A stretch of DNA of 64,000 nt from Neobacillus novalis NBRC 102450 (GCF_001591805.1 NZ_BCVP01000003.1:124001-188000); one strand, 5' to 3'; counted from the stretch's first letter, positions 27,696-37,560 are shown. The notes: a model not told the origin generated them from the letters alone. Program-made: numbers and translations.

Positions 27696-28708
27696 TAGTA
27701 ACTGCCTCCTGACAAATAAGGAAAGTTTTGCTTCACGCGATGTTCATCTGCATAACCGATCAGTTCACGAAGATTGCCAAGTGCATCGGTTGGACATGCT
27801 TCTACACATTTGAGACAGCCTTTGCAATATTGGTAATCAATTCCTTGGAGGAACATTTGTTTCCGGCCGCGCTTATCTTCTCCCTCTTCCCAAACAAAAC
27901 AAAAATCCGGACAAACATTATCACATGCTGCACAATGAATACATTTTTCTTGTTGAAACTCTGGCAGGAATCCTTGGCGAGAACCGCCTAGATCTTTAAA
28001 AATACTATTTGCCTGGGCTACAATAACCCCGCCAATTTCTTGCGTCATATAGCCAAGCTGTGGAAGTGCCCTGGTGAATTTTTTCCCTTCAGCTCCTTCT
28101 GGAACATCATATGTCTTAAATTGAACTTCATTATATCCGCGGTCAAAGGTGCGAATATTCGGTTCAACCAAATGAGGATATTTCTTTGTGAAAGTCTTTC
28201 GAATCACATCTCTCATTGATTCTGGATCCAAGAAATCACAAATACGATATAAGGCGCCAAGCATCGCGGTATTTACTTTTGTTTTTTCCTCAACAGCAAT
28301 GGTCAAGGCATCGACAATCGCAAGTGCGCCATATTCTAACTGTAAATCATGTCTAACATCATCAAAATCTCTTGCTGTATTTACCAAGACAATCCCATCA
28401 GCATTTAGGCCGCTGACGACATTAACTGTCTTATATAGTGCTTCATGGAAAACACCGACAATATGCGGCTGTTCAATTGGACTATGATCTCTAATTTCCA
28501 CATCAGGGTCACAAAATCGGACGAAGCTTTTTACAGGAGATCCTTTTTTCTCGGATCCATAGGATGAAAAGTTTGACCCCTTTAAACCAAGGCTGAAAAC
28601 GCCTGCTTCAGCTAACATTTTTCCGGCTAGGTTTGCTCCAAGCCCTCCGATTGATTCTAATCGGATTTCAAAGAATCCCAGTTCATTTTTTTTCGGTAAA
28701 ATAGACAT
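27695..28708 (-). CDS. 2-oxoacid:ferredoxin oxidoreductase, fused gamma and delta subunits
   Basis: Residues 1 to about 190 form the gamma domain (GGLGANLAGKMLAEA near the N-terminus). The C-terminal third is a two-cluster ferredoxin with CIHCAACDNVCP and CKGCLKCVEACP, each a 4Fe-4S set. It carries electrons from the thiamine centre of the partner to free ferredoxin. First gene of a two-gene operon, with a GGGAGGGG-type ribosome site before the ATG. Confidence 0.9.
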   Translation of the reverse strand: MSILPKKNELGFFEIRLESIGGLGANLAGKMLAEAGVFSLGLKGSNFSSYGSEKKGSPVKSFVRFCDPDVEIRDHSPIEQPHIVGVFHEALYKTVNVVSGLNADGIVLVNTARDFDDVRHDLQLEYGALAIVDALTIAVEEKTKVNTAMLGALYRICDFLDPESMRDVIRKTFTKKYPHLVEPNIRTFDRGYNEVQFKTYDVPEGAEGKKFTRALPQLGYMTQEIGGVIVAQANSIFKDLGGSRQGFLPEFQQEKCIHCAACDNVCPDFCFVWEEGEDKRGRKQMFLQGIDYQYCKGCLKCVEACPTDALGNLRELIGYADEHRVKQNFPYLSGGSY

Positions 28709-28937
28709 AATTCCCCTCCCACTTTTTCGTTCAAAAGTTCATGCAAAATTCCATAAGAAATTAACTTCCCCAAAGCAATTGTAGGACTTAATATCTGTTT
28801 AGGCTGTGACAAATGTTAAACATTGCAAAAAAAATTCTATAACACAATATTTTAGAGTGAAAAATACACCAATTTATATGGTTTTACAGCACCCTTACAA
28901 TTATATAACAACAAATTTACTGTAGTATAACAGATTT

Positions 28938-28987
28938 AAAAAAGCAAAGACCTGACACAATTGAAAGCGTGGCAGGTCTTTGTTTTT
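28938..28987 (-). terminator. Terminator of lutABC
   Basis: Stem AAAAAGCAAAGACCTG/CAGGTCTTTGTTTTT-type pairing with an internal loop lies just after the lutC stop. Confidence 0.85.
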
Positions 28988-28995
28988 ATATTGAA

Positions 28996-29718
28996 TTAAA
29001 GATCGTTTATGACAATATAGGAAGCTTTAACGGGACCGTGGACACCGACAACAAGATTCAATTCGATGTCGGCTGAATTACTTGGCCCGGTAATAAAATT
29101 GATGCAGGAGGCAACATGTCCGGTTGTCTGATGAATTTCCCGCATTTTCTGGGCTGCTTGGGTCATCCGGGGAACCAGGGTACTTTTCGGTACAAGTGCA
29201 ATAAAGGTTGCCGGTAAGAAACTAACCGTCCTCCCCTTGTTTTGATCGCTGAATAAAACCACAGTACCAGATTCAGCAAGTGTTATTTCACTAATCGTGA
29301 TGGCAACATTCGCCTTTTCAGCCTTCGTGATGTTTTCTTCTCCTTTGCTCAGATCCCATTCAAATAGATCAATCTTTTGATCTGGCCACTCTTGTTTGAA
29401 CAGGGAATCAAGACCCCATTTGGAAAATCGCTCATCTTTCCAAGTAACCACCGGGCCGCCGCCATAGTTAGAAACTACTTCATTAATTGTTGAGCTTAAG
29501 TTTTTGCTGTCTGTTACTGTTATGCTAGTATGGATAACCTTGCATTGCTCTTTCAAAACAGCTAACAATTCATCTTGTGATGCCCCCTTCAATACCTCTA
29601 ATTGAGGCTGAAATTTCCACTTTGGTCTTTCAACCGATGTGGATTTTCGGGGACGGTCAAGACGATTAGCTAGTTGATTTAGAAACTTATCGCGATTTTG
29701 TATGGTTCCTGTCATCAT
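28996..29718 (-). CDS. lutC: LutC, lactate utilization protein C
   Basis: This 240-residue LUD-domain protein has the conserved C-terminal segments [30 protein letters not shown] and [12 protein letters not shown]. LutC forms, with LutA and LutB, the iron-sulfur L-lactate oxidase system that makes pyruvate in the cytoplasm. Its start overlaps the lutB end by 4 bases. It is last in the operon, with a terminator directly after. Confidence 0.95.
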   Translation of the reverse strand: MMTGTIQNRDKFLNQLANRLDRPRKSTSVERPKWKFQPQLEVLKGASQDELLAVLKEQCKVIHTSITVTDSKNLSSTINEVVSNYGGGPVVTWKDERFSKWGLDSLFKQEWPDQKIDLFEWDLSKGEENITKAEKANVAITISEITLAESGTVVLFSDQNKGRTVSFLPATFIALVPKSTLVPRMTQAAQKMREIHQTTGHVASCINFITGPSNSADIELNLVVGVHGPVKASYIVINDL

Positions 29719-31142
29719 TTTTTGTCTCCTTTTTCGCGGTTTTTAAACCAATCTCTAAATCTCTCTTTATTCGGTGCCGGAAACTCGCGAATATCCGTCC
29801 AGGCTTTTAACGGACCCGGTCCTTTAGAAATTTTATCTCCCACCGTGAAGGGATTCATTGCCGCTGGAGCAATTTTAGAACCAATCTTATATAAGGTCGG
29901 AGAAGCAGCTCCCAATCCAAATGCCTTCATGGCTAATTTTTCAGAAATAGGTGCTTTTCCTTCTTTTTCAACAATGATTTCGCGATGTTTATGCAGGAGA
30001 TTGTGTAATGGTATTTTTACTGGACAAACCTCTGTACATGCCCCGCAAAGTGTGGATGCATAAGGAAGTTCTTTGTATTCGTCATAGCCGCCAAGCAGTG
30101 GAGAAAGGACTGCTCCAATTGGACCGGAATAAATCGACCCATAGGAATGACCGCCGACATGGCGATATACAGGGCAGACATTTATACAAGCTGCGCAGCG
30201 GATACACTGCAAGACCGATTGGAATTCCCCTCCCAGTATGTTCGAGCGGCCATTATCAATAATAACAAGATGAAATTCTTCCGGACCATCAACATCTAGT
30301 TCTTCCCTTGGTCCCGTTAGAACGGTAATATAGCTTGTTAATTTTTGCCCAACGGCACTTCTTGTCAGCAGGCTGACGAGGACTTCCATTTCTTCAAATG
30401 TAGGTACAAGACGTTCCATTCCCATGACGGTAATTTGAGTTTTTGGCAGTGCCGTTACTAAGTCTGCGTTCCCTTCATTTGTTACTAAGCTAAAGGAGCC
30501 CGTTTCAGCAACAGCAAAATTGCAGCCTGTTATGCCGATGTCCGCCGAAAGGTATTCCTTACGGAGCATCTCACGTGCATGCCAAGCCAATTCTTCAGGC
30601 TTGGATGTCTTTTCATAGCCAAGCTTTTCAGCAAAGACGTCACGGATTTGCTCTTTATTTTTATGTAAAGCAGGCACAACGATATGTGATGGCGGGTCAT
30701 GATCATCAATTTGAAGAATAAACTCGCCAAGGTCTGTTTCAATGACCTCACAGCCTTCCTGTTCTAACACAGTATTTAGGCTGATTTCCTCTGTAACCAT
30801 TGATTTTGATTTAACAATTTTCTTAGCATTTTTCTTTTGAACAACACCCCTGATATACTCATTTGCTTCTTCCTTCGTTTGGGCGAAAAAGACATGGCCG
30901 CCACGTTTCGCGACATTTTCACTTAATTGTTCCAAATAATAATCCAAGTTTTCGAGGACATGCTGGCGGATTTCTTCACCATGTGAACGCCAATCCTCCC
31001 AGTTGCCAAGCTCCTCAGTAGCATTGCGTCTTTTTGTGCTCATACCGTCCTGCGCCCCGGCAACAGCGCCGCGCATAAAGGAATCATGAATCCCTTTGTC
31101 AACACGTTCTTTAAATTGATCCGCACCAATCTTCATTGCCAT
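29715..31142 (-). CDS. lutB: LutB, iron-sulfur lactate utilization protein
   Basis: The start is placed at 31142 ([10 protein letters not shown]) after a GGGTGGGGG ribosome site; the frame opens 13 codons earlier without one. The 475-residue length matches LutB. An N-terminal LUD domain is followed by two 4Fe-4S motifs, [12 protein letters not shown] and CGACTEVCP. Together with LutA and LutC it oxidises L-lactate to pyruvate. Confidence 0.95.
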   Translation of the reverse strand: MAMKIGADQFKERVDKGIHDSFMRGAVAGAQDGMSTKRRNATEELGNWEDWRSHGEEIRQHVLENLDYYLEQLSENVAKRGGHVFFAQTKEEANEYIRGVVQKKNAKKIVKSKSMVTEEISLNTVLEQEGCEVIETDLGEFILQIDDHDPPSHIVVPALHKNKEQIRDVFAEKLGYEKTSKPEELAWHAREMLRKEYLSADIGITGCNFAVAETGSFSLVTNEGNADLVTALPKTQITVMGMERLVPTFEEMEVLVSLLTRSAVGQKLTSYITVLTGPREELDVDGPEEFHLVIIDNGRSNILGGEFQSVLQCIRCAACINVCPVYRHVGGHSYGSIYSGPIGAVLSPLLGGYDEYKELPYASTLCGACTEVCPVKIPLHNLLHKHREIIVEKEGKAPISEKLAMKAFGLGAASPTLYKIGSKIAPAAMNPFTVGDKISKGPGPLKAWTDIREFPAPNKERFRDWFKNREKGDKK

Positions 31143-31223
31143 TCGTCTATTCCCCCACCCTAAAAAATATATCTCCAGCACCGCTTTTTTCCCGAATTGA
31201 AATCTCTTGCACGCATTAGATCA

Positions 31224-31940
31224 TTACAGGCTATTCAAAACCTCAGCAATATGCATAACTTTAATTGGCTTACCCCTTCTCTCAATCCGGCCGCCGATAT
31301 TCATAAGGCAGGCTGCATCTGCTCCAATAAGGTATTCTGCTTCTGTTTCTTCCACGTGGAGAACTTTTTCGTCCACCATTTGTTCTGAAATTTGGGCCAT
31401 TTTCACGGAAAAGGTTCCTCCAAAACCACAGCATTGTTCCTTTCCTGGTAATTCTGTGAACGTAAGACCCTTTACATTTTTCAACAGAATCGTCGGAGCC
31501 TCTTTAACCCCTAGTAATCTTGTCATATGGCAGGATGTATGATAGGTAACACTTCCCTCAAACCTGGCACCCACATCCTCTACTTTTAAAACATCGACAA
31601 TAAATTGCGTTAGTTCAAATGTTTTCTCTGCCAATTGTTTAGCTTTCGGCTCCCAAATCGGATCTCCCTTAAAAATATGTGGATATTCCCGAAACATATA
31701 AGCACATGACCCGGACGGTGAAACAACATATTCTGCATCACTAAAAGTATTAATCATCCGTTTCATGGCCTCTTTTGAATCTTTAACATAACCGCTATTG
31801 TAAGCGGGCTGACCGCAGCATACTTGTGATTCAGGAAACTCAATCTCACAACCGAGCCTCTCAAGCAATTCAACCGAAGATTTTCCTACATTACTTTGAA
31901 ACATATCTACTAAACAAGTGGAAAAAAGTGTAACCTTCAT
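31224..31940 (-). CDS. lutA: LutA, cysteine-rich lactate utilization protein
   Basis: This 238-residue protein has two CCG cysteine-rich domains ([10 protein letters not shown] and [11 protein letters not shown]), the family hallmark shared with heterodisulfide reductase and GlpC. It is the first gene of lutABC, with a GAGGAAGAG ribosome site. The lutR regulator and lactate permease often found nearby are not present here. Confidence 0.95.
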   Translation of the reverse strand: MKVTLFSTCLVDMFQSNVGKSSVELLERLGCEIEFPESQVCCGQPAYNSGYVKDSKEAMKRMINTFSDAEYVVSPSGSCAYMFREYPHIFKGDPIWEPKAKQLAEKTFELTQFIVDVLKVEDVGARFEGSVTYHTSCHMTRLLGVKEAPTILLKNVKGLTFTELPGKEQCCGFGGTFSVKMAQISEQMVDEKVLHVEETEAEYLIGADAACLMNIGGRIERRGKPIKVMHIAEVLNSL

Positions 31941-32065
31941 TTTTCTCTTCCTCTCCTAAACCATTGTTAGAGATCATATCCCAATTATACACATTCGCTC
32001 CTATCTTTTTAGACTAGAATAAGTTATAATTATTCATTGTTTCATTTTTAAAAAGGAGATTTTTT

Positions 32066-33814
32066 ATGAATGTTATCTGTTCTACCCTGAACGCAAAGTA
32101 CATCCATACAAACCTTGCGATTCGTTATTTAAAAGCTTACGCCGAACCCGAATATAACATACAAATGAAAGAGTACACGATTAAGGATCCAATCATGAAC
32201 ATCGTTTCCGACCTTTATCAAGCAAAACCAACGGTGATTGGATTTAGCTGCTATATCTGGAATATCGAAGAAACCCTTAAAGTTGTAAATATGCTCAAGA
32301 AAATCGACCCGTCCATCTTGATTGTCTTAGGGGGTCCTGAAGTAACCTATGATACGACTGAATGGATGGAAACACATACTGAAGTCGATTTTATTGTCAT
32401 CGGCGAGGGTGAACAAACGTTTAAACAACTGCTCACTGAAATAGAAACGGACAAAAATTATCAAAATGTCCCTGGAATCGCTTATCGGGATAAAGGTCAA
32501 GTCAAGGTAACATTGCAAATGAATAAACTTGATCTTAAAGAACTTCCCTCACCGTATCGATTCCCTGGGGATACGGCAGGTCTTGGTAAACGTGTCACAT
32601 ATATCGAAACAAGCCGCGGCTGTCCGTTTAGCTGTCAATTCTGCCTCTCTTCGATAGAAGTCGGGGTTCGTTATTTTGATCGGGAAAAAATTAAGGAAGA
32701 TATTCGCTATTTAATGGCCAATGGAGCCAAGACAATTAAGTTCGTAGACCGGACATTTAATATCAGCAGAAGCTATGCAATGGAAATGTTCCGCTTTCTG
32801 ATTGATGAACATCTTCCCGGCACCGTATTTCAATTCGAAATTACCGCTGATATCATGCGTCCAGAGGTTATTGAATTTCTTAATCAAGAGGCTCCAAAAG
32901 GACTCTTCCGCTTTGAAATAGGCGTTCAGTCAACCAATGATTATACGAATGAGCTCGTGATGCGTAAGCAAAATTTTTCAAAGTTAACTAGAACTGTCAC
33001 GATGGTAAAAGAAGGCAAGAAAATTGATCAGCACCTTGATTTGATTGCGGGACTTCCGGAGGAAGATTATTCGTCTTTTCGCAAAACATTTAATGATGTT
33101 TTTGAAATGCGACCTGAAGAATTACAATTGGGATTTTTGAAAATGCTCCGGGGAACAGGGTTACGACTTCGGGCTGAGCAGCATCAATATGTCTATATGG
33201 ATCATTCTCCATATGAAATCTTGTCTAATAATGTTCTGTCTTTCGATGATATTGTTCGGATTAAACAAGTGGAAGACGTGTTAGAAAAATATTGGAATGA
33301 TCATAGAATGGATACCAGCGTTGAATACTTAGTAACGAATATTTTCCCTTCCCCATTTGATTTCTTTCAGGAATTTGGTTCCTATTGGGACGTGCGGGGC
33401 TGGTCTAGAATCGGTCATCAGCTTGAGGACTTATTCCGGCGCTTATATTCCTTCCTTGAACAGAAATCGGCAGGTAATCTTGAAATCATCCTCGGTCTCA
33501 TGAAGTATGATTATTTAAAAAATCATAAATACAAACCGAGAAAGCCTTGGTGGGGTCCAACACTTGATAAAAGCGCGCGCTCACAGCTTTATAAACAAAT
33601 CCTTGAGAATAGGCAACTTCTCGGTCAAGAATTTAGCAAGCTTAAACTGGAAGAAAAGGATTTATATAAGCATACCATGCTCGAAGAATTTTCCTTTGAT
33701 TTAACAAAGTATTTAGCAACAGGAGAAATCGATAAGCATCCTGCCTACTTATTAGCCTATTTTGACCCGACAAACGATCGGACTCTTATTTTTCCATTTA
33801 AGGAATTGAAATAA
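32066..33814 (+). CDS. B12-binding radical SAM protein (DUF4080-type)
   Basis: This 582-residue protein has an N-terminal cobalamin-binding Rossmann domain (ICSTLNAKYIHTNLA at the start, VLGGPEVTYD near residue 90) and a radical SAM barrel with C186, C190 and C193 in CPFSCQFC. The C-terminal region matches what I recall as DUF4080. These proteins are common in bacilli, and their reaction is unknown; methylation or tRNA modification are possibilities. AAGGAG ribosome site, divergent from lutA, monocistronic. Confidence 0.88.
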   Translation: MNVICSTLNAKYIHTNLAIRYLKAYAEPEYNIQMKEYTIKDPIMNIVSDLYQAKPTVIGFSCYIWNIEETLKVVNMLKKIDPSILIVLGGPEVTYDTTEWMETHTEVDFIVIGEGEQTFKQLLTEIETDKNYQNVPGIAYRDKGQVKVTLQMNKLDLKELPSPYRFPGDTAGLGKRVTYIETSRGCPFSCQFCLSSIEVGVRYFDREKIKEDIRYLMANGAKTIKFVDRTFNISRSYAMEMFRFLIDEHLPGTVFQFEITADIMRPEVIEFLNQEAPKGLFRFEIGVQSTNDYTNELVMRKQNFSKLTRTVTMVKEGKKIDQHLDLIAGLPEEDYSSFRKTFNDVFEMRPEELQLGFLKMLRGTGLRLRAEQHQYVYMDHSPYEILSNNVLSFDDIVRIKQVEDVLEKYWNDHRMDTSVEYLVTNIFPSPFDFFQEFGSYWDVRGWSRIGHQLEDLFRRLYSFLEQKSAGNLEIILGLMKYDYLKNHKYKPRKPWWGPTLDKSARSQLYKQILENRQLLGQEFSKLKLEEKDLYKHTMLEEFSFDLTKYLATGEIDKHPAYLLAYFDPTNDRTLIFPFKELK

Positions 33815-33838
33815 GCCGGATATTCCGGCTTATTTTTT
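33810..33838. terminator. Bidirectional terminator
   Basis: Perfect stem AATAAGCCGGA/TCCGGCTTATT with a 3-base loop and T run. It follows the radical SAM gene and overlaps the stop of the small gene at 33837. Confidence 0.9.
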
Positions 33839-34001
33839 ATTCACTTCTTCCTTTTTCCCCTAATTTTGAATTGCGGTTTGCAAACCTAATAGCATTGTTA
33901 TTATCGGTAAATTCTGCTGAAAATTCACTTTCCTGAATATTTTTGTGAGGTGTTTTCGTATATTTTTCCACTGCATCAAATTCCGCTTTCCGCTTCGCCA
34001 T
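33837..34001 (-). CDS. Small basic protein (54 aa), possibly spore-related
   Basis: A 54-codon frame starts at 34001 with AGGAGG 9 bases upstream. The peptide is hydrophilic (MAKRKAEFDAVEKYTKTPH at the start, ending in KGRSE). Composition and size recall small spore proteins, but no family is recognised. Convergent with the radical SAM gene; the spore-type genes that follow on the other strand support, weakly, a sporulation role. Confidence 0.65.
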   Translation of the reverse strand: MAKRKAEFDAVEKYTKTPHKNIQESEFSAEFTDNNNAIRFANRNSKLGEKGRSE

Positions 34002-34134
34002 AAAGTAGTCCTCCTAAAATGTAATCGTACATCTATAGTTTTAATCATTTTGACTGCAATCATTCCTTTCCTTATTTTTCATAAATAAAATTACCCCGCA
34101 AGCAGAAAATAAAGAAAAAAAAGGAGTGAGCAGT

Positions 34135-34488
34135 TTGACTAAGAAAACTAAGAAAGAGACTAGCGAGCAGGTAACCATCGACGAAACAATGCCACATCAA
34201 ATGAATGCTCCAACCTTTAAGGGTACCGACATCAAAATGATGGATCCATTTGTCAATAAATATGGCGTGACTATCGGCGACAGTCTATATGCCTCTAACA
34301 ATTCCCCCTTAGAAAACTGGACTGAGGATACTGACCCTGAGATTATGGCAGGTGATGAATGGGTTCATCCTACTAATGATATTGGCTGGAACACAACCGA
34401 GAACCGGGAGCTGCTTGAAAGCAAACGCAAACCACAAGCATCTCCCTTTATGCACCCAACAAAAGATGCAGGTAAGGGGACAGATTAA
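34135..34488 (+). CDS. DUF3905-like protein
   Basis: The start is placed at a TTG at 34135, since AAGGAG (34121-34126) fits it; the GTG at 34126 overlaps that site. The 117-residue product is acidic, soluble and rich in Asp, Glu, Asn and Pro. It has the segment WTEDTDPEIMAGDEWVHPTND, which I recall from DUF3905 proteins of spore formers. Function is unknown. Confidence 0.65.
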   Translation: MTKKTKKETSEQVTIDETMPHQMNAPTFKGTDIKMMDPFVNKYGVTIGDSLYASNNSPLENWTEDTDPEIMAGDEWVHPTNDIGWNTTENRELLESKRKPQASPFMHPTKDAGKGTD

Positions 34489-34489
34489 T

Positions 34490-34549
34490 ATGAAATATCC
34501 AATTCCGAAAAACATTACCACTTATGAAAAAAGGTTTGCAGCTAAATAA
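34490..34549 (+). CDS. Possible 19-residue peptide
   Basis: ATG immediately follows the DUF3905 stop, with AGGGGA about 9 bases upstream inside that gene. The peptide is basic and ends in RFAAK. Too short for codon evidence; it could be a real small spore peptide or chance. Confidence 0.3.
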   Translation: MKYPIPKNITTYEKRFAAK

Positions 34550-34601
34550 TATTTATACAGGGGATTAAAACCGCTGTAATGATTATAAGGAGTGGAACTT
34601 A

Positions 34602-34805
34602 ATGGCTAATAGCAGCAACAAATTACTAGTGCCAGGAATTGAACAATATTTAGATCAAGTTAAATACGAAATTGCCCAAGAATTTGGTGTTCACTTAGGT
34701 TCAGATACAGTTTCTCGAGCCAACGGATCTGTAGGCGGCGAAATAACCAAAAGACTTGTACAGCAAGCTCAAGCCCAAATGTCTGGACAATTTAACAAAC
34801 AATAA
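34602..34805 (+). CDS. Alpha/beta-type small acid-soluble spore protein
   Basis: This 67-residue protein has the alpha/beta SASP signature: [10 protein letters not shown], which holds the GPR protease cleavage site, and the C-terminal [16 protein letters not shown]. SASPs coat DNA in the dormant spore and supply amino acids on germination. A strong AAGGAG ribosome site precedes the ATG and a hairpin follows. It shows that the organism makes endospores. Confidence 0.95.
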   Translation: MANSSNKLLVPGIEQYLDQVKYEIAQEFGVHLGSDTVSRANGSVGGEITKRLVQQAQAQMSGQFNKQ

Positions 34806-34820
34806 TTTAATATACATGGA

Positions 34821-34850
34821 AAAAAGTCCGGTATTTTACCGGACTTTTAC
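34821..34850. terminator. Bidirectional terminator between sasp and rsgI
   Basis: Stem AAAAAGTCCGGTA/TACCGGACTTTT with a 3-base loop; it touches the rsgI stop codon. Confidence 0.9.
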
Positions 34851-36004
34851 TTATTCCTTTGTTTTTCGTGATTATTTCCGTTTTGTTTTTCTTTATTATT
34901 TCCGTTGTGTTTTTCTTTATTATTTCCGTTCTGTTTTTCGTGATTATTTCCGTTTTGTTTTTCTTTATTTTTTTCGTTGTGTCTGCCGTTATTTTTTTCG
35001 TTGTGCTTGCCGTTATCTTTTCCGTTACTTTTGGGTTTCTGATTCTCGTTTGATTTTTCCTTTTGGTAAAATTGTTTGTTTTGCTGCCCATTGTTTTGTT
35101 TCACTTGCTCTTCTTCCATTTTCTTCAACTGTCCAGGGGGCATTGACTTTCCTCCCCAACGATTGGGTTCTCCCTGCAATTTATTTCTATCGCTTTGATT
35201 GGAGCCGTTATTGTCATCTATCTGTTTCTTCAATTGTCCCGGTGGAACCGTTTTACTAGGCTCGGATGAAACAGCATTTTTTTCCTGCCTTTTCTCAATG
35301 GTTCTTTCTTTCTCTTTGTTTTTCACGTTATTAGCTGGTTCAATTTTGTTTTCTTGATACTTTCCTGCAGTAATCCCTAGTTCATGTGCTTTATCCAAGT
35401 CTTTTTCTGTAGCTGTTACCACTGTCAGTTCTAAATGCTGATTGTTTACTGTCGCTTTAATTTTATCCATATTCTTTTGGAACTCTTTTTCTACACTTTC
35501 TTCTGGTTGTTTGGTCCTGACAGTAGAAATAATCACCTGTTGATTATCGATAATTAAACCTGCTTTTTTCATTTCAGTAAAAATAAGCGCAGTTAATTCC
35601 GATACATCCATATTTTTCCAACTGCTTAATTGAGAAATTATCTTCTTACCGGATTGGTTGTACCCATTTAACTCGACAACCTGCATTTTTTTATTTACAC
35701 CAAGCTCAATACTAGGGTTTACATCAATCGACATATAGGCATAAGCTTTATTATTTTGATACATCGGAATATAGGAGCCAATAAAAATAATCAGTGCAGC
35801 CATAACAGCCCAAACGGTTTTACGTTTAAAAATAGTTAAAAAACGGTTTGATTGATAATCAGGTTTGCTTTCAATCGGAAAAAAGTGAATTTCTTCACCG
35901 ATAGCATAGGGTTGGTCTCGTTTGTTTGCGCGCAAAAATTCACCTTCGGGGGTTAAAAGCGTTAGAAATGCATCATCAATTCCCATTATAATTCCCTTTT
36001 TCAT
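34847..36004 (-). CDS. rsgI: RsgI, transmembrane anti-sigma-I factor
   Basis: The 385-residue protein has a cytoplasmic RsgI N-terminal domain (about 1-55, GIDDAFLTLLTPEGEF). One membrane segment (about 65-82) and an extracytoplasmic beta/alpha domain (SIDVNPSIELGVN) follow, then a long low-complexity tail. The tail ends in repeats of eight residues such as NGNNKEKQ. RsgI holds SigI at the membrane and releases it on an extracellular or heat signal. The start overlaps sigI by 4 bases. Confidence 0.93.
   Translation of the reverse strand: MKKGIIMGIDDAFLTLLTPEGEFLRANKRDQPYAIGEEIHFFPIESKPDYQSNRFLTIFKRKTVWAVMAALIIFIGSYIPMYQNNKAYAYMSIDVNPSIELGVNKKMQVVELNGYNQSGKKIISQLSSWKNMDVSELTALIFTEMKKAGLIIDNQQVIISTVRTKQPEESVEKEFQKNMDKIKATVNNQHLELTVVTATEKDLDKAHELGITAGKYQENKIEPANNVKNKEKERTIEKRQEKNAVSSEPSKTVPPGQLKKQIDDNNGSNQSDRNKLQGEPNRWGGKSMPPGQLKKMEEEQVKQNNGQQNKQFYQKEKSNENQKPKSNGKDNGKHNEKNNGRHNEKNKEKQNGNNHEKQNGNNKEKHNGNNKEKQNGNNHEKQRNK
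34850..35060 (-). repeat. Tandem coding repeats in the rsgI tail
   Basis: Imperfect 24-base units encode N/K/E/H/Q-rich octads at the RsgI C-terminus; at least five adjacent units are visible. Adjacent units are nearly identical, so slippage-driven length change is likely. Confidence 0.8.
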
Positions 36005-36747
36005 GTGTCTAGCACCCCCTTTATATAATCCTTCATATATACATAATCACTTGATAAAATAAGTGCAATCGCAATAATATATTTTCGGTTCCGTTCAATT
36101 GTCTTTCGACTGACATTTACCATTTTTTCTAGTTGCTTAATGGGAAGTCGTTTTTTCTCCAATAATAATTTTTTCAATTCTTGGTCTTCCACTAACATTT
36201 TAGCAGCTATAATAGCATTTTTCCGTGCATCAGCATGCTTAGGCGAATTCTCAACTAAGTCACTAAAGGATAAATCAAAGGTAGTTAATAATGCTTGAAA
36301 GTGATGAATTTCATCTTTCCTTAATTGTTCGTCCCTTTTTTTATGATAATCATCAAGGGATAGTTCATTTACGATGACTGTACCCGCTGATTCTTCCTCA
36401 GACGATGCATCGGTCAAATCAATACTAATATATTGATTTTTAGTCTGTTTACGGATATAGTCAATCACTCTTCGCTTAATAATGATTTCAGAAAAACTCA
36501 ACAACGAACTTCCCCGCTCTGGAGAATATTTTTCAATCGCTTCATTAAACGCGATGAGACCAATGCTAAATTCATCATCAGTTTCATAAATGTACCGTTT
36601 GCATACGGATGACACAGTTTTTGCAATAAAAGGTTTATAGGCGTCAATTAGTTCATTAAGTAAATTGCGGTCCCCTTCCTGAATTAACAGGACCGTTTCT
36701 TCCAAAGTTCTTTTTTTCCTTTTAGCCATAAACAATAAACTCAGCAT
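36001..36747 (-). CDS. sigI: RNA polymerase sigma factor SigI
   Basis: The 248-residue sigma-70-like factor has region 2 (residues about 20-110, with DEFSIGLIAFNEAIEKY) and a C-terminal helix-turn-helix (LPIKQLEKMVNVSRKTIERNRKYI). SigI controls heat-shock and envelope genes in Bacillus. AGGTGAG precedes the ATG. It is co-transcribed with rsgI. An ACCCCC hexamer lies about 105 bases upstream (36853-36858 on the plus strand); this is like the SigI -35 element, but no good CGAA partner was found. Confidence 0.93.
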   Translation of the reverse strand: MLSLLFMAKRKKRTLEETVLLIQEGDRNLLNELIDAYKPFIAKTVSSVCKRYIYETDDEFSIGLIAFNEAIEKYSPERGSSLLSFSEIIIKRRVIDYIRKQTKNQYISIDLTDASSEEESAGTVIVNELSLDDYHKKRDEQLRKDEIHHFQALLTTFDLSFSDLVENSPKHADARKNAIIAAKMLVEDQELKKLLLEKKRLPIKQLEKMVNVSRKTIERNRKYIIAIALILSSDYVYMKDYIKGVLDT

Positions 36748-36883
36748 TTGCTCACCTCTATTCGACCAATTATACCATATGATTGATATTTTGGACTTTA
36801 AGAGGGTGTTACTTTTTCACTACATAGTTACGTTTACCCTAAAACAATTTGTGGGGGTTAACAAAAAATATTTTCCCAACAAG

Positions 36884-36921
36884 AAAAACTTCAATCCGTA
36901 ATAACCTGGATTGAAGCTTTT
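36884..36921 (-). terminator. Terminator of the 155-residue membrane protein gene
   Basis: A 14-base stem of AAAAACTTCAATCC with GGATTGAAGCTTTT type pairing lies directly after the stop at 36928. Confidence 0.85.
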
Positions 36922-36927
36922 GTAGAA

Positions 36928-37395
36928 TTATTCATTGTGATTTTTTCGTGACAATGTATATTTGATTAAAAACCCGATGAGTAATCCTGGAATTAAAAAC
37001 AACATTGGCAAAAATACAGGACCAGGGTGAATTTGGAAAATGGTAACTTTCGGAGATAGCATTAAACCGACAGTGACAAAATAGGCACCAAAAACAAACG
37101 GCAAAAAGGAGTATTTTTCTTCTTTTGGCATCGCCGTACGATAACCATCCCACAAGGAAAACAGATAAACACATGGATAAAACATGAGCCACTGATAGTT
37201 TAAAACCGCTTCAGCCTTTTCAATTTCGCCTAGGAAACTATACATGATTGCTTGGTTAAAATGGCTATTAACATTCATAAGGAACTCTAAGGCTACCAAC
37301 AGTACCCCTTTGAGATAATGCCCTGCTAACAATTGACTGAAACCCGGAAAGGCAATATTCCATAACACCGCTTCCAACCTGGACATCTTTTTCAT
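36928..37395 (-). CDS. Small polytopic membrane protein of unknown function
   Basis: This 155-residue protein begins with a basic stretch and an amphipathic segment (NIAFPGFSQLLAGHYLKG) that recalls TM2-like small membrane proteins. Four hydrophobic segments follow. I do not recognise a defined family. Ribosome site is weak. It sits alone between sigI and prfC. Confidence 0.75.
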   Translation of the reverse strand: MKKMSRLEAVLWNIAFPGFSQLLAGHYLKGVLLVALEFLMNVNSHFNQAIMYSFLGEIEKAEAVLNYQWLMFYPCVYLFSLWDGYRTAMPKEEKYSFLPFVFGAYFVTVGLMLSPKVTIFQIHPGPVFLPMLFLIPGLLIGFLIKYTLSRKNHNE

Positions 37396-37523
37396 AGTAC
37401 TATCCCGTTTCTATTTGACAATTTTTTAAATAGCTAAAGTCCTTCACTTTAGTTTATCCAGTTTTTTACCAAACCAACGGGCACTTTACCAATTATTTTC
37501 CCAACCTAATTTGCATAAATATA

Positions 37524-37560
37524 CAATAAAGCAGCGGGATTATTTCCCGCTGCTTTATTG
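37524..37560 (-). terminator. Terminator of prfC
   Basis: Perfect stem CAATAAAGCAGCGGGA/TCCCGCTGCTTTATTG ends next to the prfC stop. Confidence 0.9.

Noticed and set aside
33860..34063. A 67-residue minus-strand ORF
   Set aside because: It overlaps the 54-residue gene at 33837-34001, which has AGGAGG at correct spacing; the longer frame is a shadow.
34756..35259. A 167-residue plus-strand ORF rich in Phe and Tyr
   Set aside because: It is antisense to the rsgI repeat tail; its composition reflects the complement of N/K/E codons.
36853..36858. ACCCCC as SigI -35 element for sigI autoregulation
   Set aside because: No CGAA -10 element at 14-18 bases; only CGTA at about 20 bases. Left as a note in the sigI entry.
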